Assembly: GCA_016801885.1 (NCBI GenBank) | Contig: CM028886.1 | Span: forward strand, 14,880,366-14,944,365 | DNA from: Toxotes chatareus | Taxonomy: Eukaryota > Chordata > Actinopteri > Toxotidae | Direction of reading: 5' to 3' | Length of the DNA stretch: 64,000 bases | Shown here: one piece after another, positions 13,819 to 26,717 of the stretch | Layout: each line of letters opens with the position of its first letter | How positions within the stretch are numbered: position 1 is the stretch's first letter | Made by a program: the position numbers and the translations under genes | The notes under the pieces: generated by a model | Database searches by the model: none | What the model was told of the DNA's origin: nothing | What the model saw: the letters and a program-made list of their open reading frames with translations, nothing else

Positions 13819-14376
13819 CTGTTTTGTATTTTCGCCATTGTAACCCAAGACAGTGGGACCAACACAATGGTGCATTGCACTATCTTGCAGCTGTAAATAG
13901 GCCAACCGTGTCATAATGGTTTGCTTCATCCCATTTCTGATAAAATGAAACGTATGAGCTATCAAATTTAAATATTAACATTTGCTCATTCAATGATTTA
14001 TGCACATTACTGGTTAGGCCATTGTTGAACTTATTAGCCAATTCAAGCCATTTTGCTTGCAGTTAAGTAAAGATTTAAAGGATGTTATGAGCTGTTTGCA
14101 TTTTAACAGTCAACCTGAGGATGTCAAGTTTTTAGCAAAACATTTTGATGTAATATCTTAATGTGTTCAACTGCTCCTCCATTATTAAAGGCCTTTGATA
14201 TAAACACCTTGCAAACCATTCAGAAAAGAGGGCATATTCAAGTTTTATCTTCACTTTAGACATATCTTCACCTCAAAACACCTCCTCAGTCAGTTTTACC
14301 CACAATGAGACAATCCTCTCCATGTGCTGTAATTTTACTTTCCTGCTGATCTGTGACTCTTACCAAACAACAAGGC

Positions 14377-14390
14377 TGCCCTCTGGTGGT
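14377..14390 (-). promoter_or_regulatory. CTCF-like motif
   Basis: The plus strand reads TGCCCTCTGGTGGT. Its complement, ACCACCAGAGGGCA, matches the CTCF core consensus (CCACCAGNGGGC). Sequence match only; occupancy is unknown, and such words also occur inside some dispersed repeats. Confidence 0.4.
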
Positions 14391-15509
14391 GTAAGGACAA
14401 GGACAAATGATATTGTTTAACTGAGGTATGCCTGAGAAACTGCTAGATTTTTGGCAGTTTTACTGTCTGCAAAGTGAAAAGACCAAAATATATCTGCAGT
14501 GCCCAGTTAGACATAAATAAATCTTGCATATCAACATACTCTCTGTGTGTTAGGAAATCAAAGTTATTAGATTTGCAGAATAATGCTTCTGAAATGAGCC
14601 TGAATACATAAATGTGGGATTCAATCACTGTGAAGCTCCATTTATCAGAAATATACAAACATTAATATGTATCTGTGGAAATAAAGTCATTACAATTTGA
14701 ATCTTAAAGAAACTAATTGTACTACCACTGAATACAAAATACCATTTTAATGAATATTAAAATATTTTTGTGGTTTTAATTCACCTCCTTGAAATTTCAT
14801 TTAGAGTTTTTTAATTTTGCCAACTTTTTTCCCGTCTTAGGTTCACAAACTTAGAGTCCAGAATTTCCAACTGCTCATCTGAATTTCTCTTCTTTGGCTC
14901 ATTTGAAAAATGCCCTCATAGCAACAGTAAGACCAATTCAATTCGGTTGACATTTTTCAGTACCTTGAATGTTGGAATGTTTAGGTTTTTTCATCTTGAA
15001 TTTCACATATTCAAACTGAGCAAGTTGATTGATTTCTTTTTTTTTTTTTTACTTCAATTTCTTGATCCAAAAGTTCCAAAAGAGCCCTAAAAATATTTGA
15101 AATTAAGTTTTTGAAATTACAGAACATGAAATGGCCTAGAAGTGCCAGTGAAGGGAATTCAGGCACATAAATTCATTTAGATTGTTTCCAAAGTGAAGTA
15201 TTTCAATGCTTTAAACTTCAAGTACTTAAAGTAGTTAAACTTCAAGATAAAGTATCCAGCAGTGCTTCAACTTCACCGTTAGGTTTTTCAGCGCTTAGAA
15301 GATTCATCATTATGGCTTTTCTTTTCTTCCATATGTTGCTGAAAAATGAATAAGAGAACTTGAGGTTACTGTAACACTTTTATTTTCTTAAATACCACAG
15401 AATATTAATACAGTCAGCCACACATGGTTTAGAGGCAGGAGACATTCTGGTCCCTCTCACCCTGCTTTCATAAAGGGACAAGGGAAACCTTGGGTGGCAT
15501 CAGAGGCTA

Positions 15510-15755
15510 CGTTTACACACACACACATGCACACTTTTGTACCTCTAACCTTCTGAGGACACTCACTGACATAATGCATTCCCTAGCCCCTAACCTTAAC
15601 CAGGACAAGTAAGATAACCTGAACCCTAAAACCAAGTCTTAACTCTCAAACAGCCACTTAAAATTGTGAGGACCAACCAAAATGTCCTCACAACACTGGT
15701 TCCAAACCACACTTTGTCCACACAACCATACACATACACACACACACACACTGCT
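15510..15755. repeat. Dispersed repeat flanked by (CA)n
   Basis: Between two short CA runs lie 'gaggacactcactgacata', 'atgcattccctagcccctaa', 'aaaccaagtcttaactctca', 'aacagcc' and 'tgtcctcacaa'. This word order is familiar from a common fish repeat that travels with CA/GT microsatellites. The element class is unknown to me. Confidence 0.55.
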
Positions 15756-15778
15756 GGCCATTTTCCAGTTAAGATCTA

Positions 15779-16172
15779 AAGGCCGGTTTATGCTTCTGCG
15801 CAGGATTTGACGCAGTACCTATGCCATTGTGAGCATTTATTCTTGTGTGCTGGTGTGTCTTCATCACTCTGCAATAGAGCTGCCAAAACGCCAGTTGGCA
15901 GTAGAGTTTCTGTGCCACTGTGACTAAGCAGATCATTTTGGAGTTGGACTTCAGAGAAGATGGTGTGTACAACCATTGAACTGACTGAGGCAGAAAGAGA
16001 GTGAATTTTATGTACTCATCTGGCTACTGAGAGACAAGCTTCCAAGTGGATCATTCACAGTTGTTGTGGTCTGCATCATCGCAATGTGTAGTTACATTTT
16101 ACGGTGTAGGGTACACATGTAAAATGTCATACGTACGGCATCGATTCTACTGCCGAAGCATAAACTGGACTT
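15779..16172. mobile_element. MITE-like element with terminal inverted repeats
   Basis: The left end (aaggccggtttatgcttctg) and the complement of the right end (aagtccagtttatgcttcgg) match over about 20 bp with four mismatches. The element is about 390 bp, has no transposase frame, and looks like a non-autonomous DNA transposon. Target-site duplications are not clear, so the superfamily (PIF/Harbinger or hAT would be my guesses) is open. Confidence 0.6.
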
Positions 16173-16179
16173 CAGTCAG

Positions 16180-18387
16180 GTTTAATTGGCGTGCAACTTA
16201 GATCATCTGTGACAGAGCATCTATGTTGCAACAATATATTTAGCCAAAAACACTGGTAACTTTCCAGCTGTTCTCTCCCTGTTTAAGCAATACTGAGTTA
16301 CCTGTAACACATGGGAAAGACATTACAACCCCGGTTTTAACTGTTTTGGTCCTTTTGATGATCAGGACAATAACCTTGTGTCAGGCAAAGCTAGTGAGTC
16401 TTAGAGGCTTCATTTGCCAATCAGATATCATTAGCCTATAAGGAAGCCTTCTGATGAAGCATTAGACTACACATACAAAATTCGCATGAGCGTTCCAACG
16501 TTGTTGCCAACCAATTTAAGACCCTGCACAAAAAGGGGAGGTGTTTTGCACAGGCGACCCTGAGCACAGGTTCACCCAGGTTACTCTGAATTGTGACATT
16601 TCCAAGAGTCAACACAAAACCAGAGTAACCGCATTAACTGCAGACGCCTTCATGCATGTAAACATAGCCAGTGTTGTCAGCTACAGTATGTACAGTGTTG
16701 ATTCAGGCAGTGCACGATGAGACCGGGTCAGTAACGCTAAAGTCAACAGTTAGAAGTTTCATATTTAGGGGCATTGAGGATAGCATGTTTGCAGTCAGGT
16801 CAAGACATCATTTAAAATGAACTTGTCACTTGTGACATTCTTTCTCTGAATTCATTTTTCAGTAGTACCATCGCTGAAGAAATAACAGATTCATTGGCAC
16901 ATTACACACCATCATGAACAGAGAGTTCTGACATTTAAGATTTCATGAGATAGAAATCAAAGCAATATTACCAGTGAGCCATATCTGTGTGATATTTACA
17001 AAAGATTAAAAAAAAAAAAAAAAAGACTAAAAACAAAGGGACTCTCCAGAGTAACAGTGCAGTAGTATGAAATGGTGTATTCATAGCCATTAAGGTCTGA
17101 TAAGCAGGAGGACACCGAACATAAAACACAACGAGAGGATGTAGCACAATAGGAGTGTGCAGTTTAAAAAAAAAAAAAAAAAAAAAAAACGCATTCAGGG
17201 CTGAATGCTATTAGAGACAGAAAAAAGGGGATACAACCTTCTAGAGAAATACAGCTTATTTACAAGGTAAGAAAGAAGTGCAAGGCTAAGCTTTCATAGA
17301 CATTCACACACTTAATATCCACAGTATATATACCAAAAGACATGCGTAGAGGCACATATATATTCATCATACAAAACCAAAATATACCAAAAGCGGAACA
17401 CCAGTCAGACACGGCTTATTGTGACTCGAATCTGATTACTGACAAAGAAAACAATGCACGAAAAAGCACTGATATCATGGGGTGTGAAAAGGCAAAAGCT
17501 GAAGTTCCAGCCCTTTGAATGAAAAAAAGATTAACACTGTCACAACAACAAAGAGACATCAGTAATCTAGCATCCATCTCCTAACCAATACTGAGTGCCA
17601 GCCTCATTTTCAACATAATTCAACAGAAGGGTATCACCACAGAAAAACGGTTCCTTTCTTTTTTCTTTTTTAAAAGAGGTACAATATTTGGTTTTGAAAT
17701 TGGGTTCTTAACTTTCCCAGATTATGTTCAAACATTTGCATGGTACAGTGTTAGCGCCTTGATAGATTGAAAAAAAAAAATCCTGCTTTGATCCCTGAAG
17801 AGAGGGGCAGAATCAAAAAGAAGAAAGGAAAGAGTCAGAAAGGTAAGTACCTAGGTAAGAACAGCTGTTTAAACTGGATTGGAACTGGTGTCTGGCTGCG
17901 ATTTAAAAAGTGTTAAAGGACTGCAAACTGTAAAAAGAAATGCTTGCATGATTTGAAATGCTACAATTTGACAGTGAGATTATTTTAAATATGATTAGGT
18001 AAAAGGCATCTTAAGAAACCAGTCTCTTTAGTTTTCTGTGTATTTTTGTACGGTAAAGTAAAACATTCCTTTAGACTACGACTAAATAAAAACCTTGCAG
18101 ACTAATAAAAGAACTGAAGAAAGATGCAAGGACTCAGTGTTTAAGTACTACCTGTATTGCTACGGACAAATTACGAGATTCCCTTTTCCTCAGTGAAAGT
18201 CACAAAACACAACCTTAAATCACTTTTATAACTTACAGTAGTTTGGCAAATCACAGAGAAGAAATAATCATAAGTCACTGTCACAAACTGATAACTTCCA
18301 TTGACAAAAACATTTTAATTATTTTAATTAAATGGTCACCACGGAGTAAAATAAATTACTTTTTTTTTTTTTAACTCAATTCAATTC
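16180..18387 (-). other. paqr7 3' flank, probable long 3' UTR
   Basis: No gene is seen. It holds poly-A runs at about 17010-17024 and 17165-17190. Read on the minus strand, it follows the paqr7 stop codon. The variant polyadenylation word ATTAAA occurs on the minus strand at 18314-18319 and 18323-18328, about 60 bp after the stop. A canonical AATAAA appears on that strand only at 15379-15384, so the 3' UTR is either very short or about 3 kb long. Confidence 0.4.
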
Positions 18388-19446
18388 TTACTCCTCCTTC
18401 ATGTGGAGAGAGGCACGTACACGTTTGCGTACATAAAAAGCGGTAAGAGCACTACAGCAGGCAGTGAAGATGAAGAGTGCAACGGCGTCGTGTGCAAGAT
18501 CACCGTGAAGACGCTCGTAGAAGGGACGGCGCTCTGTGAAATCTGTTCGCAGTGCTTCGATCTGCGTCAGGGTGCACACCACCACGAATACGTGAAAGAT
18601 CTGGTGGCCCTGTCCAATAAAGTCACACTTCCCAGGGAACAAACTCTCTGGGTGAGGGCAGCAGAAGAAATAAGCGCCGATTAGGAAAAAGAGCACATGA
18701 TAGAAATGGTATGCCACAATTGGGTCAGAGCAGCCCTCCTGGTAGCAGCTGTAGATACGGTGGACCACAGGGCTTATGTCTAAACAGTAAGCCAAGGCTG
18801 AGGGCACCACTTGGAAGAGCTTGAGGACAAACTTGGGTATCTCAGGACTGGCATATTTGCCATAGCAACAGCCGAAGCAAGTAAGCCAAGCCAAGAATGC
18901 TGCCGCAGGTAAAAAGAACCCTTGCACTCTAGTGTGCCACTCTTTCTCTATGGCATAGTAGTAGTGTGCCAGGGCACTGCCATACTGGTATACAGCGACC
19001 CCCACATAGTCGAGGAAGTAGAAGGTGTAGCAGGAGAGCTCAGACTTGGCAGAGAGGAGATGAGCGAGGGCGCTGAAGGAGAGGTAGGTGAAGGCAGCCA
19101 GGAGGACAATGAAGAGGGGCTGAGCATGAGGATCTCGCAAAAAATCGACAGTCTCCGAGATCTCCTGCCACTTCACCAAGATAATGAGGGCAGCCAACAG
19201 ATGAGTCCACACATTGATGGTCTCATTGTGCCTTTGGAAGAGGGTGAGGAAGTAGTAGCGCCAGCTTTGGTCTGGCTGTCTGTAGCCAGTGAGGATGTGA
19301 CGCTCACGAAACACCCAAGGAACGTCAGATACCTTCACAGTGCAAGGCAGCGTGGGGAAGGCCGACTCCAGCAGCTGAGGGATCTGACGCAGCTGCTGCG
19401 CATTGATGAACAGGCGACCGATCTGCTCCATCACCACCGTCGCCAT
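18388..19446 (-). CDS. paqr7: Membrane progestin receptor alpha (PAQR7)
   Basis: Encodes an intact 352-residue protein of the progestin and adipoQ receptor family, the usual length for fish mPR alpha. The family binds progestins at the cell surface and, in fish oocytes, mediates the maturation response. Family residues are visible: NVWTH at 78-82, the SxxxH motif S125-H129, D146 in the FLDYVG segment, and HxxxH at H281-H285, equivalent to the zinc-binding set of adiponectin receptors. Seven or eight hydrophobic segments run from about residue 77 to 338, and the tail is basic (VRKRVRAS). The coding region is a single exon. A splice acceptor (TTGTCTCCAG) lies seven bases before the ATG, so the 5' UTR is split. 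The neighbour stmn1 on the same strand matches human 1p36.11. PAQR8 is the nearest alternative, but the N terminus and conservation favour PAQR7. Confidence 0.96.
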   Translation of the reverse strand: MATVVMEQIGRLFINAQQLRQIPQLLESAFPTLPCTVKVSDVPWVFRERHILTGYRQPDQSWRYYFLTLFQRHNETINVWTHLLAALIILVKWQEISETVDFLRDPHAQPLFIVLLAAFTYLSFSALAHLLSAKSELSCYTFYFLDYVGVAVYQYGSALAHYYYAIEKEWHTRVQGFFLPAAAFLAWLTCFGCCYGKYASPEIPKFVLKLFQVVPSALAYCLDISPVVHRIYSCYQEGCSDPIVAYHFYHVLFFLIGAYFFCCPHPESLFPGKCDFIGQGHQIFHVFVVVCTLTQIEALRTDFTERRPFYERLHGDLAHDAVALFIFTACCSALTAFYVRKRVRASLHMKEE

Positions 19447-19452
19447 GGCAAA

Positions 19453-21610
19453 CTGGAGACAAGAGAGGAGGGCGGAAAGAATGAACCAACAGTCAGTTAA
19501 AAGTTAATCGGTATGTGTTTGGTACTCAGATGCTGTCAGATAGTGGGTGCCGTATACTCCAGAGTGTGCTGTTTTTCTGTTTTATATGATTGGGTGGTCA
19601 AACAAAACATTAATGAACAGTTAACCCATTCATCAGGCACAGAGCAATATTTACATTCATCTGGAGCTGCGTCTTGGCCACCTGAAAAACTGAAGTACAA
19701 CATTCACTCTCCTTTTAGCTCAGTTTTGATCGCCACAAACTCCTGAGAAAACTGTCTTGCCACCATGTTCACCAGCTAGTCTCTAATTGTGTCTGCCTGC
19801 CGTTTGATTCTGCCACTTGAAATTTACAATGGGTTTATCAGAGATTTTTTGCCGACATCAGCTAGAATAGAGGTTGATTAGAGCAGACTTGTCAGGCCAG
19901 AAAACCAAAACAATAATCCACAGCCTAAAATAGACTGAAAGGCTCTATAGAGATGAATTGCAGTGTTGAGTGATAATCCTGTGTGTTCCGCACTCATTGT
20001 GACCCCATTCATATTGCACACGTCATTTGATCCATTGTTAATAAGTAAAAGTATTGATGAGTGTTTCCACTTGCAGAAGTGAATTATCCTAATGTTTTCA
20101 TAATTAATAATACATCATGGATTCATATGGATAAGAGTTTTATTCATGGTGGCAGCACCGCATCTGATTGCTCGCTCTCTGGCTCGTTCACAAGCTTTTA
20201 ATCTGCTCTACAACATGATGCATCACTTTGAAGGACTGCTGCACACCACAGGAGCTAAGGTGCAATAACGCTCTGACCTCAGCTGCCCTTATGGTCATAA
20301 ATTCTGGCACTCCTGCCTTCTTTCTAAATTCTCAGTCTTGATATTTGTAGAGTGCAGGGCTTGACACAGAATCAATATTATGCACAGTGTTTCTGTTCAA
20401 GAGGTGTAGGTAGGATATGAAAATAGGTTTTAATTCAAAAGAGAGTGGAAGTTGTTTGTACAGGTGATACTATCATGTGACTGTGAATTACTGTTGATCC
20501 AGAGGTGGACCATTTGGATCAAATGCTCCATCACAATATATGTATTTTTATATCACAATAACAATATACAAAATAATAATAATACTTTTTTTAACGTCAA
20601 GATGCTAAAAGGTTAGTTATGACAATATAACTGATAGAAGAAGCGTTGCAACATTATCACAGCAGTGAGAAATTATTCCCACCTGACCTGAGGATGAAAT
20701 GAATGTAATCAGTACTATGCATCTCCAGTTTGCTTGTTTTTTTTTCTCCTTCCAATTCCAGCTCAGCTGGTTCTTGGACTCACCCTTAAGTAGATAAACA
20801 ATTTTATGGGAAAATATGACTTAAAGTTCCTGGCGTGTTTGTCAGCAAATATAGGCTGTGTTTTCTGTCCTGTTTCTGCGACACCAACGAATAAAGTTAA
20901 AAAATAAATATAGTAAGCCTAATTATTTACACTGCTGAGTTTACCTTTTGGGCTATAACTGACATGAGCGTGATCTACACATGAAGACCAGGATTAAAAA
21001 ACAGTTAAAACACTGCAGATCTTCCTGGGTTTACTCCCAGGGATGAAGTGAGCAGCCTCTGGGAGATCAGGCTGAGCGGGATGAAGGCAGGCCGAGCGAG
21101 GATCAGGAGGAAAGGCGTGGAGTGATGAATGGGAAGAGATTACGTAACATAACCCCATCCGAGTCCAGCCCTCGGTTTCCAACAAGGGTTGAAACCCCTT
21201 AAAATATTTATGGGTCAAGGAAAATGCTCGACTATGACCGGAAAGGATGCTTCAAAGCATGGGTTTTAAACGCAGGCCTGTGTGGGCCTGTTGCAGTTAA
21301 TTCCTTCAAGCAAAACCTGCACCTGATCGACATGCCTGTTCAAATTTGAGAGCCAATGTCAGAAATAAATTTGCATTCACCCTTCTTCCGAGCCTCGACG
21401 CTTGCTTCAATCCCCCAAGTCCATTAAAAACCTCTGCTGTGCGGTGTTTAGAGCTGAATAAAAAAAAAAATAATAATAAGATACCGCTGCACCTTCTTTG
21501 CGACCGAGGCGCATCCGAACCTATCTCACGCTATGTCAATTTACCACATCACGGAAAAAATATCGCGAATTTTCGAGAAAAAAAAAATTATACTAAGAAA
21601 ATGGACATAC
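19453..21610 (-). other. paqr7: paqr7 5' UTR intron
   Basis: On the minus strand the donor CTACAG|GTATGT starts the intron at 21610, and the acceptor TTGTCTCCAG ends it at 19453, seven bases before the start codon. No coding exon is seen inside. It contains AT-rich DNA and an AT-repeat patch near 20530-20590. The join is inferred from splice signals only. Confidence 0.65.
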
Positions 21611-21800
21611 CTGTAGATGGTAGAATCAATCCAAACACTCAGATGTAGCAGCCAGTGAAGGATTTAGAGCCGTGCAGAATGTAGATAACATTGTTTGAAG
21701 GGGTGAGCAGAGAAAAGATGACCGTGACTGGAGCAGCGCCTGGCGGCTCTCACAGCGCAGCTGCTGGGAGGATACAAGGATGATTTGACGAGCGGCTCTT
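21611..21800 (-). other. paqr7: paqr7 non-coding exon 1 (right end approximate)
   Basis: The segment lies between a clear splice donor at 21610 and a CCAAT-rich promoter. It has no long open frame. The transcription start is not marked by a TATA box and is placed only roughly. Confidence 0.5.
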
Positions 21801-21890
21801 CTGGCCAATCAGCAAACACGGCGCTGCTCTTTTACTGCTCCCGCACGCACGGATTCAACCAATGACAGCTGCCGTCTCGCCAATCAGCCC
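21800..21890 (-). promoter_or_regulatory. paqr7 promoter with three CCAAT boxes
   Basis: Three CCAAT words, at 21805-21809, 21859-21863 and 21880-21884 (plus-strand orientation), sit in a GC-richer, CpG-containing stretch just upstream of the inferred first exon. This is typical of an NF-Y-dependent, TATA-less vertebrate promoter. Inference from sequence only. Confidence 0.55.
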
Positions 21891-21899
21891 ACCCACTCC

Positions 21900-24740
21900 C
21901 GACAAGAAATTCTTCCACTGCCAGATGAATGCATGACACTCCCATGAGGCATTTCTGTCAGATAAGGCCCTTGGATACCCAGTGTTATAGTTAATCACGT
22001 TTGTCAAACTGGTTTTCTGTGTCTTTATGTCTGGTTATTAAAAATAGATCAAAGTCATGTAATGTTAACACAAAAGGTCACCGTAATATTTATTTAAATA
22101 TGATCCCAATATAATATCCATACAGGAGTTTATATATTGTTTTTCTTGAATTCATAATGCTGTTAGTTGAGGTGTTATTCTGGACTCTAGCCTTTTTTTT
22201 TTTTACATCTCATATTCCTGCTCTCGTACATCTGCCCTGCATGTATCATAAGGCCGCTACATAAAAACAAAGGGGAAAAAGTAGCAGTGGCTTCACTGTT
22301 GAAGGAAATGATGTCCCTTTCAACATGCACCACTTTACCCCAAAAGACATCTTTCTGCCCTTCTGTTGATAATGACTTTGATAATAAACATATATATTTA
22401 AACAAGGTTTAGCTCATACCCCCATGCTCGGTATTGTAACAAAGCTATCTGAGCCATGATATTGTGTGCGCTGTCAGATTACCTATGCTCTTAATTTGAC
22501 TTCTAAGTTGCCTTTCAAATAACAGTGATAGCCCTACTGGATCTCATTTGGTTATCAAAACAAGTAATTACCCTGCTTGACTCGAGTGGTCAAATCAGTT
22601 TTATAGCTTATGTCTTTCCCCTGTTTGGCGTTCAGTAACAAAGTTTCCATTGTTAGACTGTGTTTGTGAAAGATATCCATTGTTCCCATCCTGCTCAGTG
22701 TATATTCCCACTAGAGATGGATTCAGGGTGTGTCTACAATAACACTGGATGTGCTTTTGCCCTTTGGGTATTTACCCACTTCGAGATGATCTATGTCTTA
22801 ACCCGAATAAGTCCAGCCTTGGAAAACTCAGAAGCTCAGAACATGGTTCATATGCTGCATATGCACTGGTGAAGCCAGCAAAACACATGATCATGAGCAA
22901 GCATCCAAAAATCCAGAGCAGGCTGAGTAAAGGGTCTTGGAGTCGAGCCAGTCTTTGTCCCCTGTGTCGTCAGACAGTGGAGGAACACTGCACCATGGGA
23001 CAAGCATCTTTGTGGGCTGATGGGTCCAGAAGTTTCCTCTAAACTTATGACAAAGATGGGATTGTGCAGCACTGTGTGTACTTGTGTGTGTGCATAGCAA
23101 TACAGACTCAAATACAAACAAACGTGTGTACATATGTCACACTTATTATATAACAAACATTATTATACCGTGGCCACAAAGTGTTAAATTGCTGAGAAAC
23201 CTGAAAGACAACCTAAACATGAAGGAAAGGGATTATGTTGTGTAAGGACATGTAGGATAGATCATTTCATGTGCAAAATCTCAAAAAAAGGCTAAGTGTC
23301 TATCATTTCTTTAATTTATGCACCGTAAGAATTTTTCTTTTAATTTCTTTCTTATGTAAGCTGAGGAAAAAGGTTGATCCATGAGTGCAGGCATGTGTTT
23401 CACATTGCACTTCATGAGTAATAAACAAAGCCATTGCAGTTACTATTTAAATGTAATAGCCAATGAAAGAGGTAAAAATCTATGTTGAGAGAGTGATCAG
23501 AAGCACAAAACTTAACATGCTTTGGAACTGAAAGATTCAAACAGGTTGAGCTGCTTTAGAAAACTCATTGAGCATACACACACAACACTGCTCTGAACTT
23601 GAATGAATGATGCTTGGCACTGACAGTTCCAGCATGGACGACAGGACAGACACAGACTGCACGTTTGTGCAAAATGCAAGCAAGTGTAAACAAATTCAAA
23701 AGCACTGGCAAGCTTTCTGTGTACTTACACAAAAATGTTGTGGACCACGCAGCATGCAGGGATTGCCTCACAGCTGTCTGAAAATGTCCATGGTTGATCC
23801 ATGGCCTCTGTTGCAATTTTGTGTGTTCAACACATGCAATAGATTTATGTAACTAGGTGCAAAACAGCGCAGGGCCCATGAGCTACCTGTACACCATCAT
23901 ACCACAGCATACAAGTTTTACAGCTTTGCCTACTAACACCGAAACTACAATATGCTCATAGCTGTAAATGTGAGAATGTTTATGTGTTACCACAATGACA
24001 GATTTGTGTTTCTTTGCCTTGCCATCAGTCATCAGTCTGTGCTGCCAGACATTATACCATAAACCTTTCAAGCTGTATGTTCATTTTCACAGATGACTAC
24101 AGTTCCCCAACTTTTTTGTTCTGGGATTACTTAAAGTGAAGCAATATTTCTGTACTTCTTTTGGTGTGTTGTTGTACATTGGTTATGATATTGCCAGGAA
24201 AATAGAGAATACATTGTTCTTAAAGATGGACTATCATCTGTGCTGTGCCAAAAAGTCCTTCGCATTTCTCTGCCCTCTCTCCCCCGCATTTACCACTCAT
24301 ATTGCTTCAAACTACTTCCTTCTATGAGGCTTGAGGAGGGAGGGAAGTAAAATAGCAAAAATATTTTGTCACCTTCACAAACAAGCCACTGTTAATATGC
24401 AGCATTGTTACTCCTCTGTCTCTCTACAGATAGGTTTATGCATCAAGTTTTTTTTTATTTATTCCAAAAACCCTTTATCCAAATGAAGACTTAGCTGAAC
24501 CATCTCTGACAAGCATGACAACTCCAGTGGAATCAGACAGCACCTTCCATCCAAAAGTTTTCTCTGCAAAAGCTCCTATCTTTTAAAAATAAGGTCTGTT
24601 TGTTTGTTGATGCAGACCAGGAAACGACTCATAAACATGCCTAGGGGAACACTGGTTTCCACCGTTTGTGGCTTGTGACCCCTTAAAATAAAAACATTGT
24701 CCCTAATCTTTTCTGTGGACATGAGCAGTTCAGCCAGTGA
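21900..24740. other. Intergenic DNA between paqr7 and stmn1
   Basis: No exon-like or RNA-gene structure was recognised. Short open frames (for example 22660-22872 and 23607-23852) are not conserved-looking and lack splice context. Confidence 0.55.
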
Positions 24741-24745
24741 TTTTT

Positions 24746-24762
24746 TTTATTATTTTTTTATT
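24746..24762 (-). other. stmn1: Polyadenylation signals for stmn1
   Basis: Two minus-strand AATAAA words, at 24746-24751 and 24757-24762, lie about 700 bp after the stathmin stop codon, which would give a 3' UTR of ordinary length for this gene. Confidence 0.5.
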
Positions 24763-25455
24763 TTACTATTACTTATTTGAAAGATTTTTTTATGTCTGGT
24801 GAGATAAATATTCACTATTTCCTAAGAAAAATAAACTAATTGAAATAAGAACATAAGATTTATCTCAATATCCCTTGGGTATTTGAGCTTTTAACAATTA
24901 AAAAACTATAAATAAGATGAACTCTCTGCCACTAGGTGTCAGCAGTGTCAAAGTATTGTTAACTACAGACTGTGCCACATGGGGACTGTGTAATATCTTG
25001 TTCCAATAATTATTTAAGTCTTCATCAAATGCCACAAAGATAACATTGTGAACACAATCAACTCTCCAGGACAGAAGCTTAAAACTTCAATTGAGGATAC
25101 AACCTTTAATGGCAGAACCTTGGTATCATACAGTAACAGTATCAAAAGTTCAGAACAGTATTAATGATGCATTTTAACAGTGTGAAGCATAATGACCAAT
25201 TTTTTGCAATGGAATGCCTGCTAATGGGGAAAAAAAAAGTTCATAACCCAAAACAATGTGTAATCAGCTGCCAAAGAGAAATCTACATGTAAAGAAAAGT
25301 CAGACTATATCCACACCAAATCTAACCAGTATAACCAACTTTGAATCAACAGCATAATCAGAACAAACACTACAAAGAATAATGTGGAAGCGTCAGTTAA
25401 AAAAATATAGCTTATCTTTGGAGATGTAAAGACTGTTTTTCAGGTTGCAAACAAA

Positions 25456-26717
25456 TTAATTTTCCCTTTCTTTCATTGTCTCCTTGTTCCTCTTCACTTC
25501 TTCAAGCTTCTTGTCCTGTTAAGTATATATAGTTCTATATAGTTTCAATTCTTTCAACATTAAACACGAAGATATGCTGGTGTGACATTAGGAGCTCACC
25601 TTCTCCTTGAACTTCTCGTTGAGAGCTGCCATCCGCGCAGTGCGGTTCTCCTTGTTCGCCTCCATCTTCTGATTGAGTTTCTCCTGTGCCATCTTGCTGA
25701 AGTTGCAGTTTTCCTCTATGGCCTTCTGGATGACTTCCTTCTCGTGCTCTCGTTTTTCAGCAAAGTGTTTCAGCACTTCAGCCTCATGGCTCTGACAGAA
25801 TGACAAAAGAGAACTTGTGCAGTAAGTTAACAGAACCTACAAAGCTCAGTTGGTGGGTCGTTCGCTCACATCAGTTACTATGAGCTATAATGCTATTTGT
25901 GCAGATACCTTGCGTCTCTCTTCTGCAGCTTCCAGTTTCTTCTTAATCTCATCCAGTGATGTTTCCCTTTTTTTAAGAGGGGACAGTGGAAATTCCCCCT
26001 TGGCATCTGGGCTTGTGGGGCTCAGGATGACCTCAAATGCCTGACCTGAAGCACGCTTATTCAGCTCCTTCACTTGGATTTCTGTAAAAAAAGGATATTT
26101 TACTACATATCGGTATAAGTGATGGTTAAAATCTTGATGAATGATAAACAATTAACTATAAAAAAGACAGCGCCTCCATGGAAATTCACTGTCTGAGTCA
26201 GGAAAATTAAAGGAGGTTGAGGAGGTGGCCTCCTGCTGCCTTTTTAGGGGTCACTGCCTTGTCAGAGAGGTCAAAAGAGAACAATGATCTCTGCTGTGTG
26301 GAAGCATCTCCCAGTGAAAAAGAAATGAAAACAAGATGTGAGAAGACAAAGACTGTGGGGGCGCCGCTGTACCAATCAGTTTTGTAACTTGCAACACCAA
26401 CCACATCAAAGGGATCTTACTTACTACTATATCATTAAATAACGTGTTTGGTTATTGCATATAGTTTCAGAAGTCTTAAGGACGTCGCGACTTTGCCCTA
26501 CTTTTCTGTTTTAGCAATTATATACTGTTGTTTTGTTTGTCTTGTTTTAACTGTACAGGATTGTGCTGTAATGAAAATGGGATTACATTTATTTTAAAAT
26601 GCACTGATAAGGTCTTTAAAGATTTTTAATCTAACATTTTTAAGGTGTTGTTGCATCCCAAAAGACCACAGACAGTAACTATTTGCATAGTTTAGACCTA
26701 CCTCCACAGCTTGCCAT
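25456..26717 (-). CDS. stmn1: Stathmin 1 (oncoprotein 18), four coding exons
   Basis: Coding exons on the minus strand are 26702-26717 (MASCG plus one base), 25909-26081, 25600-25791 and 25456-25515. Together they give an unbroken 441-base frame, 146 residues plus stop, close to the 149 of human stathmin. Every junction has GT-AG signals and consistent phase. The protein binds two tubulin dimers and promotes microtubule disassembly in the cytosol. It shows the N-terminal capping region with RASGQAFEVILSP, then a long charged helix beginning LDEIKKKLEAAEERRKSHE. The four regulatory serines of mammals (16, 25, 38, 63) are present here as Ser17 (RAS), Ser26 (LSP), Ser39 (LSP) and Ser64 (RKS). 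An acceptor (TCCTACAG) at 26746-26748 precedes the start exon, which begins at 26745. Confidence 0.95.

Noticed and set aside
13587..13965. Minus-strand frames with (SL)n repeats
   Set aside because: Produced by the (AG)n microsatellite.
18922..19500. 192-codon open frame on the plus strand
   Set aside because: It lies antisense to the paqr7 coding exon and is open only as a by-product of that gene's codon use; no similarity to any family.
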